Assembly (NCBI GenBank): GCA_026399895.1
Contig: JAPLQC010000032.1
Location: forward strand, 1-35,483
Source: Burkholderiales bacterium
Lineage (GTDB): Bacteria > Pseudomonadota > Gammaproteobacteria > Burkholderiales > Burkholderiaceae_D
DNA: 35,483 bases
Direction: 5' to 3'
Under the pieces are notes generated by a model that worked only from the letters and a program-made list of their open reading frames with translations, made no database searches and was not told where the DNA came from. Made by a program: the position numbers and the translations under genes. Each line of letters opens with the position of its first letter. The stretch's first letter is position 1. Below, piece after piece: positions 1 to 7,660 of the stretch.

Positions 1-321
1 GCGATTCGCTTCAAGCTGGGTAAAGAGAACAAAGCCCTGAAACCCATCTTCGAGCGGCTGCCAAAGACTGACGCCTTTAACGAGACGGTTGAGAGCTTTA
101 ATCCAGCGGATATTTTGCCCGCTAATCCTGCGTACTTTACGTACATGGGGTCGCTAACCACGCCGCCTTGCACCGAGGATGTGAAGTGGTTTGTGATGCG
201 CCAGACGGTGGATATTTCTTTCCGTCAGTTGTCCGCGTTCAAGGAGCGCTACAAGTCGAACTCACGGCCTTCGCAGCCCGTGAACGGGCGGCGGGTACAG
301 GAGTATGTGGAAGAGCAGTAG
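1..321 (+). CDS. Alpha-carbonic anhydrase, C-terminal part (5' end outside window)
   Basis: The frame is open from base 1 to a TAG at 319-321, giving 106 residues of the C-terminal end of a longer protein. It contains GSLTTPPCTEDVKWFVM, the hallmark of alpha-class carbonic anhydrases. This is the substrate-pocket segment that includes the Thr equivalent to Thr199 of the human enzymes. The remaining C-terminal stretch (QLSAFKERY, then NGR and RRVQEY) also fits the family. These enzymes interconvert CO2 and bicarbonate with a zinc bound by three histidines that would lie upstream of this window. Bacterial alpha-class members are usually periplasmic, but the signal peptide cannot be checked here. 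The internal TTG at 115 is not a real start. The gene is convergent with the small membrane-protein gene that ends at 326, only 4 bases away. Confidence 0.9.
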   Translation, partial: AIRFKLGKENKALKPIFERLPKTDAFNETVESFNPADILPANPAYFTYMGSLTTPPCTEDVKWFVMRQTVDISFRQLSAFKERYKSNSRPSQPVNGRRVQEYVEEQ

Positions 322-325
322 GAAG

Positions 326-709
326 TTAGAGCTTTTCTAGCGACTGATGTAGTCGTAGCAGCTTTTCTTTGAGTACCGGGTCGGCGTCGACCATGGGCGC
401 GATGCTGGGTACTACACGTCGTGCGGCGTCCGATGCATCGGGTTTGGCTTGTGCGACTGTCTTTGCCGTCGGCATCAGCCAAGCGGCCGTTAGAAGCAGT
501 GTGACGCACAGCCAGAGTATCCAGACCGTGCTAGCTGACATGCTACCCAGTTGCATCAGTTCGGGTAGTTCGCGCAGCCAGCCAGCCCAATCCAGACGCA
601 GCCACCACAGCACGTTCTCTTGCACCTTGCAGGTCCAGGCAAATGCCACCACAAATAATGCCCAATTGATTCCGAGCAGGGCAGCGGGCAAGCGGATGCG
701 CAGGTTCAT
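326..709 (-). CDS. Small two-helix membrane protein, unrecognised
   Basis: 127 residues. ATG at 709 starts 5 nt after the stop of the upstream coiled-coil reading frame, so the two were probably one operon. Two hydrophobic segments are visible: roughly residues 7-27 (LPAALLGINWALFVVAFAW) and 61-79 (STVWILWLCVTLLLTAAWL). Between them is a Trp-rich loop (VLWWLRLDWAGWLREL). The C-terminal ~45 residues are soluble and end in a short charged helix (LKEKLLRLHQSLEKL). I do not recognise the family. Its place, divergent from an orphan ParA ATPase and downstream of a coiled-coil protein, suggests a membrane partner of that ATPase, but this is inference. The long plus-strand frame over the same bases looks like a shadow. 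Confidence 0.6.
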   Translation of the reverse strand: MNLRIRLPAALLGINWALFVVAFAWTCKVQENVLWWLRLDWAGWLRELPELMQLGSMSASTVWILWLCVTLLLTAAWLMPTAKTVAQAKPDASDAARRVVPSIAPMVDADPVLKEKLLRLHQSLEKL

Positions 710-714
710 CGGGT

Positions 715-1111
715 TCAGGACTTCAGCGCGACGGTGAGTTTCTGGCTGAGTTCTTCAGCGATCTGCATGCGTAGCTTGGAGGTTTCGTGAATCTCTTGTT
801 CGCTGCGGTAGGCGTTGCCCACTAGTTCTGCTGCCAGACTGCGTACGCCTTCGATTTCTGTCTCGAGGGTAGTAATGCGCTCTTGCAGGGTTTTTCTTTC
901 TTGTAGCTTGCCGCTAATAAGCCGAATAGCGGCATTCACTTGGGTCCAGGCCAGGGATGGCTTCAAGAGTGGATTGATCGGCGCTATCAGCGCTGGTATC
1001 GGGCACGTCGCGGATACGCTCATTAATGGAGATAACCTGCCCGGAGGCCTCGCTCCAACCGGATTGAGGTTCAAAACGCATCATCGCGGGTTTTTCCGAG
1101 CGCTTCGCCAT
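715..1111 (-). pseudogene. Coiled-coil protein gene with apparent +1 frameshift
   Basis: Two overlapping minus-strand frames make one sensible protein. The first starts at ATG 1111 (MAKRSEKPAMMRFEPQ) and runs about 50 residues before reading into a stop at 914. The second, one frame over, has only a TTG start at 1074, but its second half (residues ~43-119, from WTQVNAAIRLISGKLQE to QKLTVALKS) is a clean heptad-rich coiled coil. Skipping one base near the CCC run at 954-956 would join them as ...STLEAI-L-AWTQVNAAIRL..., about 131 residues. The gene is divergent from the ParA gene and 5 nt upstream of the membrane-protein gene. It could be a true pseudogene, a sequencing error, or less likely a programmed +1 shift. 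Function unknown. Confidence 0.55.
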
Positions 1112-1152
1112 GTGTAAGTACCCTTATTAGAAAACCGATAATGAAAAAAAGT

Positions 1153-1181
1153 TTGGTATCGGAAACAACCTCACCTATACT
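1153..1181 (+). promoter_or_regulatory. Sigma70-type promoter for the ParA gene
   Basis: TTGGTA (1153-1158) and TATACT (1176-1181) are separated by exactly 17 bases in an AT-rich divergent intergenic region. The predicted transcription start near 1188 leaves about 90 nt of leader before the ParA start at 1277. Confidence 0.5.
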
Positions 1182-1276
1182 CGCCGTTATATTATGGCAA
1201 ATCTTCCCCTTTAGCAACTTTCCTGGGAAGCGAAGTCAAAATAATCAACGGCTTGCGACAAAAACGAAGGAAAACT

Positions 1277-2137
1277 ATGAGCAAGGCACTTAGGATCCTA
1301 ATTACCAGCCAAAAGGGGGGTGTTGGTAAAAGTACGGTATCCGCCAATTTAGCCGCGTATTTTTCTTATATATCTGGCAAGAAAACCGCGTTAATCGACT
1401 TTGACCACCAGGCGACAGCCGGTAAATGGGTCAAAAAAGCATACCCAATCGGTATTGATTGCCATACCGTAGATTTACCGAATGCCAAGGGCTCGGGTAT
1501 TGCGCTATTAAAGGCCAAAGAAGCGCTGCGTAAATCGCATGAAACGCGCGAAGTAGTCATTACCGACCTAACTTGGACTGATGTTCTACCGCCAGACTTC
1601 TTGTTTGAGTTTGATTTGGTGCTCGTACCAAGTTCTTTATCGCGCGTTGAGCTCGATAGCACACTCGAATTTGTGAACCGTTTTTCGTTTGTATTCAACT
1701 CGCGTCTGAAGAAGCCGCCGAAGTTGGTGATCGTACCTAGTCGTGTCGATAATTTGCAGACGTACGAGAGCATTTTCTCGAAGTCATTCAACGCAGGTTT
1801 CTTCCTGTCGCCACCGGTTATGTACAGCGCAAGTGCGCATGAATTCTTCGGTACTGAATTCTTCGTCATGACATCGAAGAAAGAAGTCCGTGAAAACTTC
1901 CTCGAGTTTGGTCGTTCAATTGAACAACTCGGCGAGAGTGAGTCCGATCTGCGTGCTACCACCAAGCAAGCGCCACTGACGCAAAAAGTGAGTGGTTCGA
2001 TTCTGGATCGCTTCCGTGCAGTGCGTAATTCGGATACCGAAGTCGGCGCGCGTATGGCGGCGAATGACAGCAAGCGCTTAGTTGCACCGCGTGGCAAATC
2101 GGTTATTCCGTCGTTCTTGATTATGGGACGCGACTGA
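1277..2137 (+). CDS. Orphan ParA/MinD-family ATPase
   Basis: 286 residues from ATG 1277, chosen because AAGGA lies 5 nt upstream and the MSKALRIL start fits the family; the longer frame from 1253 has no good ribosome site. Residues 13-20 (KGGVGKST) are the deviant Walker A motif and residues 40-46 (IDFDHQA) the Walker A' region of ParA ATPases. The usual DxPP of Walker B is replaced by VVITDLTWTDVLPP around residues 93-106, which is atypical. The C-terminal ~50 residues are basic and low in predicted order. Such ATPases form nucleotide-dependent dimers that position plasmids, chromosomes or protein assemblies. No parB, minCE or parS-like site is visible. The neighbours are a divergent coiled-coil/membrane-protein pair and, downstream, a convergent motB unit. 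The cargo is unknown. The base composition looks more AT-rich than the flanking genes. Confidence 0.85.
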   Translation: MSKALRILITSQKGGVGKSTVSANLAAYFSYISGKKTALIDFDHQATAGKWVKKAYPIGIDCHTVDLPNAKGSGIALLKAKEALRKSHETREVVITDLTWTDVLPPDFLFEFDLVLVPSSLSRVELDSTLEFVNRFSFVFNSRLKKPPKLVIVPSRVDNLQTYESIFSKSFNAGFFLSPPVMYSASAHEFFGTEFFVMTSKKEVRENFLEFGRSIEQLGESESDLRATTKQAPLTQKVSGSILDRFRAVRNSDTEVGARMAANDSKRLVAPRGKSVIPSFLIMGRD

Positions 2138-2190
2138 TCCCACAGACCTTATAGCGCGCTGCATGATCAACGCAGTGCACTAGATGTAGC

Positions 2191-2222
2191 AAAGCCCGCC
2201 AATTGGCGGGCTTTGTTTTTTA
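2191..2222 (+). terminator. Rho-independent terminator after ParA gene
   Basis: AAAGCCCGCC-AATT-GGCGGGCTTT forms a 10-bp perfect stem with a 4-base loop, followed by a T-rich run (GTTTTTT). It lies 54 bases after the ParA stop. Its symmetry may let it also serve the convergent minus-strand unit ending at 2276. Confidence 0.9.
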
Positions 2223-2275
2223 TGTGCTCGATGCGCGAACGCGATGCGTTTCGAATAGCCTAGGGTTGGCGCTTT

Positions 2276-3037
2276 TTACTTTTTGTCTGCGCCTTTTTTG
2301 CCAGCGCCTTTTTCATCCGGTGGGGGTGGCGGCGGCGGAGTGCCATATAGCAGTATCGAGACGTCACGATTGGTCTCAGCAAACGACTCGAGCAAGCCAT
2401 CAATCATTGCGGCAATCGTAGCGGAGTCTGCACTGCCTAGCCATTGCTCGCGGTTGTTTCGCATCACGATCAATTGCTCAGCCGTGCAATCTGGTGCTTT
2501 CTTTTTCAACCAGGCGATGGCTTTACTACGACGCGTTCTTTCATCGGGGTTGTCGATACCAATCGCTCTGAACTCAGCCACTGCGCAGTTGGGGGCTTTA
2601 AAAGGCCCGGTCTTCACGGGTGGTGGTGGCGGTGGTTCTTCTTTGCCTTTTTTGCCGGGCTTGGGTGCGGGCGCTGGCTCAGCTTGTGCGGTTTGTGTTT
2701 TGGGTGGCTCGGCCTTGGCATCGGCCTTCGCTGCGGGTGCTGCTGGTGCAGCAGCATTTGCAGGCGGTGCTGCCGGCGTTGCTGGCGCTGCAGCACCACC
2801 TTTGGCAGGCGCGTTCGCAGCGGCGTTTGGTGTCGGACGCGCAGCGGGAATTGCGGTCTGCGTATCGCTTGCCTTAGGTGCCGCTGGTGCCGCTGGTGCT
2901 GCGGATGAATTTGCCGGCGCGTTGGACGGTGCCGCAGCTGGCGCGGTAGTCGTCGCAGGTGCAGGCGCCGGTGCAGCCGTTTGGGCGTGCACGTTGTTCA
3001 GGTAAAGCGAGATCAGCAGTAGCGCGAGTCTAGACAT
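2276..3037 (-). CDS. Secreted Pro/Ala-rich protein, unrecognised
   Basis: 253 residues starting 12 nt after the motB stop, so probably co-transcribed with it. Residues 1-19 (MSRLALLLISLYLNNVHAQ) form a signal peptide with likely cleavage after HA. Residues ~20-140 are an extended Ala/Pro/Lys linker, including a PPPPPP run, of the kind that spans the periplasm. Residues ~145-230 are a compact domain with two cysteines (APNCAVAEF and KKAPDCTAEQL), which could form a disulfide. A second poly-Pro stretch and a Lys-rich tail (KGAGKKGADKK) end the protein. I do not recognise the domain. The linkage to a MotB-type stator protein suggests a periplasmic or peptidoglycan-associated accessory role, which is inference. 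High GC repeats create long shadow frames on the opposite strand. Confidence 0.75.
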   Translation of the reverse strand: MSRLALLLISLYLNNVHAQTAAPAPAPATTTAPAAAPSNAPANSSAAPAAPAAPKASDTQTAIPAARPTPNAAANAPAKGGAAAPATPAAPPANAAAPAAPAAKADAKAEPPKTQTAQAEPAPAPKPGKKGKEEPPPPPPVKTGPFKAPNCAVAEFRAIGIDNPDERTRRSKAIAWLKKKAPDCTAEQLIVMRNNREQWLGSADSATIAAMIDGLLESFAETNRDVSILLYGTPPPPPPPDEKGAGKKGADKK

Positions 3038-3049
3038 GATAGTGGCGCG

Positions 3050-4012
3050 TTAGCTTCCCGGTCCGCCTTGAAACTGAACGGTGATGCTGATGCGGCGGTT
3101 GCGCGGGTCGGCCGGATTATTCGGTATATAGGGCGCGGTATCGGCCACACCTTCAATCTTCGCGAAGCGCTCTTCGGGGATGCCAGCGCCTTCCATGATG
3201 CGGCGTGTGCTCTCTGCACGATCGCCTGACAACGACCAGTTGCTGCGCACACCATCATCGTAGGCAAGACTGTCAGTGTGTCCACGAATCGCAATCTTGT
3301 TCGGCATCCCGGCCACTGATTTGGCGACTTCACGAATCAGTGTCATGGCCTTGCCATCCATGCGCGCGTTGCCGAGTCCGAACATTGAGAAATCGGCTTT
3401 GTCGATCACCTCGATGCGTAATCCATCTTTCTCGCGAATGAACTTCACCTGATCTTTTATTTTGTCGAGCTGGGGATTTTGCTGCATTTTTTCTTTGACT
3501 TCTTTTTCCAGCTTGTCGAAGTTTTTCTTGTCGTTCTCTGCGGCGATACGCTGTTTTTCAGCTTCCGAGAGCTCGCTCGGATTCATGTCGTTCTTTTCAT
3601 CCTTGGAGTCGCCAGCGCCGCTTTGTTTGCCGCCTTCCAGGCGAGGCGTCTCGCGCTCAAACAAGCTAGTCTGCTGACCGGCGTAGGGCATGCCATCGGG
3701 GTCAGTAATCGAGTTGCCGCCCATCATGCCGCCGACACCCGCCAGCTTGCTGACGTTAGCCATACTGTGCGACATGGGCTTGAAGTAGTCGGCGATACTC
3801 TTGCGCTGATCTTCAGTGGTTGCGCCCAGCAGCCACATCAACAAGAAGAACGCCATCATGGCGGTCATCATGTCGGCCAACGCGATTTTCCAGGCACCAC
3901 CATGCGCACCGGCGTGACCGGCCTCGATCATCTTTTTCTTGACGATCGGTTCTAAGGGTACGGCTTCTGCCGCTGCGCCTTCTGCTGGCTTGTTATCGGC
4001 TGCTTCAGCCAT
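3050..4012 (-). CDS. motB: MotB-type flagellar stator protein (orphan, no adjacent motA)
   Basis: 320 residues. A cytoplasmic N-terminus is followed by one transmembrane helix in WKIALADMMTAMMAFFLLMW (residues 41-60). Asp47 matches the proton-carrying Asp32 of E. coli MotB. Residues ~65-180 are a plug and Gly/Met-rich then charged linker. Residues ~190-315 are an OmpA-type peptidoglycan-binding domain (IRGHTDS, NWSLSGDRA, NPADPRNRRISI). MotB normally forms a 5:2 complex with MotA to drive the flagellar motor. The gene normally upstream, motA, is absent: gamma-glutamyltransferase is divergent on the other side. Downstream in the same direction is a secreted Pro/Ala-rich gene. The protein could be the main MotB with motA elsewhere, or a second stator. 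A generic OmpA-domain protein is unlikely given the conserved MotB helix. Confidence 0.9.
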   Translation of the reverse strand: MAEAADNKPAEGAAAEAVPLEPIVKKKMIEAGHAGAHGGAWKIALADMMTAMMAFFLLMWLLGATTEDQRKSIADYFKPMSHSMANVSKLAGVGGMMGGNSITDPDGMPYAGQQTSLFERETPRLEGGKQSGAGDSKDEKNDMNPSELSEAEKQRIAAENDKKNFDKLEKEVKEKMQQNPQLDKIKDQVKFIREKDGLRIEVIDKADFSMFGLGNARMDGKAMTLIREVAKSVAGMPNKIAIRGHTDSLAYDDGVRSNWSLSGDRAESTRRIMEGAGIPEERFAKIEGVADTAPYIPNNPADPRNRRISITVQFQGGPGS

Positions 4013-4189
4013 GTCTGATACCTGAGATAGTTAGCAAAGAGAATCGGCAGCAGCGCCCCAAAATGAAGTAAAACGGGCAGTTTGCTGTGCTCTTTTATGC
4101 AAGATAATACCGGATATATTGCTCCACGGAACGTTTTGAAAGGCGGTTTCCCTTGCCATCCTTTCTGCTCTGCCCCTGACAAAGCCCTG

Positions 4190-5968
4190 ATGCCACCACT
4201 TATTTCGCGCACTGTTTTCCTGCTGATCCTAGTATCGGCCACGCCGGCTATTTGCGTCGCCGCGACCAAGGCAGCTGATGTGCCGCCCAATGCCGCCGCC
4301 GCTGGGCCTGACACCGCACCTGAGGCAGCGACCACCTCCACCCAAAAGTCACTGGTACAGGCGCGCAAGTGGATGGTGTCTTCCGCCAATTCGCTCGCCA
4401 GCGAGGCCGGGCGCCAGATGCTGCGAGAAGGCGGTAGTGCGGTGGATGCAGCGATCGCCATGCAGATGGTGTTGGCGCTGGTCGAGCCGCAGTCCTCGGG
4501 GCTGGGCGGTGGTGCATTTATCGTCAGCTATGACGCTAAGCGGCGGCGCGTGACCACCATCGATGGTCGCGAGACCGCGCCTGCAGCAGCTACACCGCAG
4601 CTGTTCATGGTGGATGGCAAGCCTTTAGGTTTTGCGGATGCGGTGAATAGTGGTTTGGCGGTGGGTGTGCCCGGGGTCTTGCGCGCGCTCGAGCTGGCGC
4701 ATCAACGCCATGGTCGTCTGCCATGGGCGCGCTTATTACAACCTGCCATTCGTTTGGCGGAAGAAGGATTCGCGGTATCGCCGCGTTTGCATGCGCAAAT
4801 CAAAGGTAACCGTCATCTCGCTACGCAAGCAGCCGCGCGTGACTATTTTTATCCGCAGGGGCAGCCGGCAGCGGTGGGTGAAGCGCTGAAGAACCCTGCG
4901 TTGGCCGAGGTAGTGCGTCGGGTGGCGAGCGAAGGTGTGTCGGCGTTTTATCGCGGTGATATTGCGCGTGACATGGTGCAAGCTGTTGCCGCACATGTTC
5001 GGCCGGGTGCGCTCGGTGTGCAAGACTTGGCCGAGTATCGCGCTATCGAGCGCGAGCCGGTGTGTAGTCGCTATCGGCAATATCAGATCTGCGGGATGGG
5101 GCCACCGTCATCCGGGCCGATTGCCGTGATGCAGATGCTGGGCATGCTGCAGCAACATGATGTGACTAGCATGCAGCCTGGCTCGCGCGAGGCGGTGCAT
5201 TTCTTCTCCGAAGCAGCGAGGTTAGCTTTCGCTGATCGTGAGCGGTATGTAGCTGATCCGGCGTTTGCGCGTGTGCCTGTGCAAGCGATGTTGGATAGCC
5301 GTTATATGGCTTGGCGCGGTGCACTAATCGATGCGCGGCAATCGATGGGTGTAGCGCAAGCGGGTGATCCGCTCGGCATGCTGAAACTACGCGGCGAGGG
5401 CGGTGCAATCGATCAACCATCGACGACGCATCTGGTCGCCATCGATGCGCAAGGCAATGCGGTGAGCATGACCAGCACGATTGAATCCGAGTTTGGTAGT
5501 AAAATTTTTGTGCGCGGCTTTTTACTCAATAATCAGTTGACTGATTTTTCTTTGCTGCCGACAGATGCAGCGGGCCGACCCGTAGCGAACCGTGTTGAGC
5601 CGCGCAAGCGACCGCGTAGCGCCATGTCGCCGCTGATCGTGCTGAAGGATGACAAGCCTTATCTCTTGCTGGGTTCGCCCGGCGGTAGTTCGATTATTTT
5701 GTATGTGGCGAAGACGCTGATTGGTGCGCTTGATTGGCAGCTCGATATTCAACAAGCGATTGCTTTGCCTAACATGGGTAGTCGTAATCGCGATACTGAA
5801 TTAGAGCAGGGCAGCAGTTTGGAAAGTCTGCAACAGGCCTTGCGTCAAAGCGGTCATCGCGTCACTATCGCGCCTTCGTCCAGTGGCGTGCACGCGATCA
5901 TGATAAAGCCCGATGCTTTGTTTGGCGGGGCTGATCCGCGGCGCGAGGGCGTTGCCTTGGGTGACTAA
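4190..5968 (+). CDS. ggt: Gamma-glutamyltransferase proenzyme (periplasmic)
   Basis: 592 residues from ATG 4190, chosen because it gives a clear signal peptide (MPPLISRTVFLLILVSATPA, cleavage near CVAA). The frame extends upstream to a TTG at 4082 without adding a family feature. The protein hydrolyses glutathione and other gamma-glutamyl compounds or transfers the glutamyl group. Autocleavage should occur before Thr412 in PSTTHLVAID, equivalent to Thr391 of E. coli GGT, giving large and small subunits. Arg127 in DGRETAP matches the glutamate-carboxylate-binding Arg, and GSPGGSS later in the small subunit forms the oxyanion hole. A ~30-residue Ala/Pro-rich segment separates the signal from the enzyme core. 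The stop codon is one base from the start of the downstream glutamate-type binding protein, so the genes are probably translationally coupled. Confidence 0.93.
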   Translation: MPPLISRTVFLLILVSATPAICVAATKAADVPPNAAAAGPDTAPEAATTSTQKSLVQARKWMVSSANSLASEAGRQMLREGGSAVDAAIAMQMVLALVEPQSSGLGGGAFIVSYDAKRRRVTTIDGRETAPAAATPQLFMVDGKPLGFADAVNSGLAVGVPGVLRALELAHQRHGRLPWARLLQPAIRLAEEGFAVSPRLHAQIKGNRHLATQAAARDYFYPQGQPAAVGEALKNPALAEVVRRVASEGVSAFYRGDIARDMVQAVAAHVRPGALGVQDLAEYRAIEREPVCSRYRQYQICGMGPPSSGPIAVMQMLGMLQQHDVTSMQPGSREAVHFFSEAARLAFADRERYVADPAFARVPVQAMLDSRYMAWRGALIDARQSMGVAQAGDPLGMLKLRGEGGAIDQPSTTHLVAIDAQGNAVSMTSTIESEFGSKIFVRGFLLNNQLTDFSLLPTDAAGRPVANRVEPRKRPRSAMSPLIVLKDDKPYLLLGSPGGSSIILYVAKTLIGALDWQLDIQQAIALPNMGSRNRDTELEQGSSLESLQQALRQSGHRVTIAPSSSGVHAIMIKPDALFGGADPRREGVALGD

Positions 5969-5969
5969 T

Positions 5970-6866
5970 ATGCGGCTTGCACATCGTTTAGCGCTGTTGA
6001 TAGCTTTGCTTAGTGGCATGCTTGTTAGCAGTGGCATTGTGCTGGCCGATACCCTGCAAAAAATTACCAGTAGCGGGCGTATCACCTTGGGCTATCGCGA
6101 GTCGTCGGTGCCCTTCAGTTATCTCGCTGGCCCGCGGCAGCCCATCGGGTTTGGCGTGGATATCTACACGCATTTAATTCCGGCATTGAAGCGCGCCACC
6201 GGCCGTGCTGATCTTGAAGTGAACTGGCAGGCGCTCACCTCGCAAAATCGTATCCCGCTGATTGCCAACGGCACCGTGGATTTGGAATGCGGCTCCACCA
6301 GCAATACCGCCGCACGCGCAAAAACCGTCGCCTTCGCCATCAATTATTTTTATACCGGTCCCAAGCTCTTGGTGAAGCAAGGTTCGGAAGTGAAAGAGTT
6401 TCAGGATCTGGCGGGGAAAACCGTAGCGGTGACTACGGGGACCACCACCATGAAACTGCTGCGCAAAATGGATCTTGAACGCAGCATGAACATGCAACTA
6501 CTGCCTGGTAAAGATCATGCGGATTCATTTCTGCTGGTGGATGCAGGTCGCGCGGTTGCGTTTGCGATGGATGACATTCTTCTCTATGGCCAAATTTTAA
6601 ATGCTAAGCAACCGGCGCAATGGCAGGTGGTGGGTACGCCTCCGCAGGTTGAGCCCTATGCCTGCATGCTGCGTAAAGATGACCCCGCTTTCAAGCGGAT
6701 AGTGGATAGCGTGATCGCTGATTTGATGCGTTCTGGAGAGTTCGAGCGGATTTATGCCAAGTGGTTTTTATCACCGATACCACCGCGTGGGCGTAGCTTG
6801 AATTTACCGATGAATGAAGCCTTGCGCGACAACCTGCGCAAGCTGTCCGACCAACCCGCTAGCTGA
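5970..6866 (+). CDS. gltI: Glutamate/aspartate ABC transporter, periplasmic binding protein
   Basis: 298 residues from ATG 5970, which follows the ggt stop by a single base (TAA-T-ATG); the frame is also open upstream, inside ggt, but without a signal sequence. Residues 1-26 are a signal peptide ending in VLA, with cleavage before DTLQ. The rest is a family 3 solute-binding protein: ITLGYRESSVPFSY near the N-terminus, GTVDLECGSTSNT (the glutamate/aspartate subgroup signature) and AVTTGTTTMKLL. It captures acidic amino acids in the periplasm and passes them to the permeases encoded next. The context suggests uptake of glutamate released by the adjacent GGT. The symbol reflects similarity to GltI; the exact ligand range is inferred. 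Confidence 0.88.
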   Translation: MRLAHRLALLIALLSGMLVSSGIVLADTLQKITSSGRITLGYRESSVPFSYLAGPRQPIGFGVDIYTHLIPALKRATGRADLEVNWQALTSQNRIPLIANGTVDLECGSTSNTAARAKTVAFAINYFYTGPKLLVKQGSEVKEFQDLAGKTVAVTTGTTTMKLLRKMDLERSMNMQLLPGKDHADSFLLVDAGRAVAFAMDDILLYGQILNAKQPAQWQVVGTPPQVEPYACMLRKDDPAFKRIVDSVIADLMRSGEFERIYAKWFLSPIPPRGRSLNLPMNEALRDNLRKLSDQPAS

Positions 6867-6895
6867 TTACCAGCGGTGCTAAAGGAACTGAACGC

Positions 6896-7660
6896 GTGAG
6901 CTTGGATTGGTCGATTTTCTGTCGCAGCACCACGGGCAATACGCAACTTGCGGGTTGCTTGGGCCAGAACGGCGAGCTCAGCTATTTGCAGTGGCTGTTA
7001 TCGGCATGGGGCTGGACCGCGACGGTGGCTCTACTCGGTTTCATCATCGCACTCATCATCGGTGTAGTGATCGGCACCCTGCGCACCTTGCCACCCGTTT
7101 CATCGTTAAGCGCATGGGCAAGCAGGTTTGCAGCGGCATGGGTGGAATTATTCCGTGATGTTCCGCTCTTGGTGCAGGTGTTTCTTTGGTATCACGTTGC
7201 GCCGTTTTTTCTACCGTCGCTAAAGAGTCTGCCGTCTTGGTTGCTGGTGTCTATTGCGCTGGGTTTGTTTACTTCGGCGCGTATCGCCGAGCAGGTGAGA
7301 GCCGGTATACAAAGCCTACCGCGTGGTCAGCGTGACGCGGCGCGTGCATTGGGGCTGCGTGAGGTTCAGGTCTATCGGCGGGTGATTTTGCCGGTGGCGC
7401 TGCGCATCATGATGCCTGCGCTCACCTCTGAAGCCATGAGCATCGTGAAAAACTCGTCGGTGGCGTTCGTGGTGGCGGTTGCTGAGTTGACTCAGTTTGC
7501 CATGCAGGCGCAGGAAGAGACAGCGCGTGGCATTGAGATTTATCTGGCGGTCACGCTTTTGTATGCGTTGACGGCATTCGCGGTGAATCGCGTATTAGCC
7601 TTCATTGAGTCGCGCGTGCAGGTGCCCGGTGTCGGCGCCTTGGCAAGGCAGGGGGCGTGA
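6896..7660 (+). CDS. gltJ: Glutamate/aspartate ABC transporter permease 1
   Basis: 254 residues with a GTG start at 6896, supported by AAAGGA about 9 nt upstream. It is an inner-membrane permease of the His/Glu/Gln/Arg family with about five hydrophobic segments. The cytoplasmic EAA loop (EQVRAGIQSLPRGQRDAARA, followed by LGL) couples to the ATPase. The N-terminal segment with GNTQLAGC before the first helix resembles GltJ proteins, which have a longer periplasmic N-terminus. It lies 29 nt after the binding-protein gene, and its stop overlaps the start of the second permease by four bases (GTGA). It forms a heterodimeric channel with that permease. Confidence 0.88.
   Translation: MSLDWSIFCRSTTGNTQLAGCLGQNGELSYLQWLLSAWGWTATVALLGFIIALIIGVVIGTLRTLPPVSSLSAWASRFAAAWVELFRDVPLLVQVFLWYHVAPFFLPSLKSLPSWLLVSIALGLFTSARIAEQVRAGIQSLPRGQRDAARALGLREVQVYRRVILPVALRIMMPALTSEAMSIVKNSSVAFVVAVAELTQFAMQAQEETARGIEIYLAVTLLYALTAFAVNRVLAFIESRVQVPGVGALARQGA

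Noticed and set aside
1..2137. Carbonic anhydrase plus ParA ATPase as a carboxysome-positioning (McdA-like) locus
   Set aside because: There are no shell or RuBisCO genes, the alpha-class enzyme is probably periplasmic, and the two genes are separated by unrelated genes.
1277..2137. Plasmid or integrative-element partition locus
   Set aside because: No parB, replication, integrase or transfer gene is visible, and the flanking genes are chromosomal.
2283..3005. Long plus-strand Gly/Ala-rich frame opposite the Pro/Ala-rich gene
   Set aside because: Pro/Ala codons read in reverse give Gly/Ala. The minus-strand product has a signal peptide and lies in an operon.
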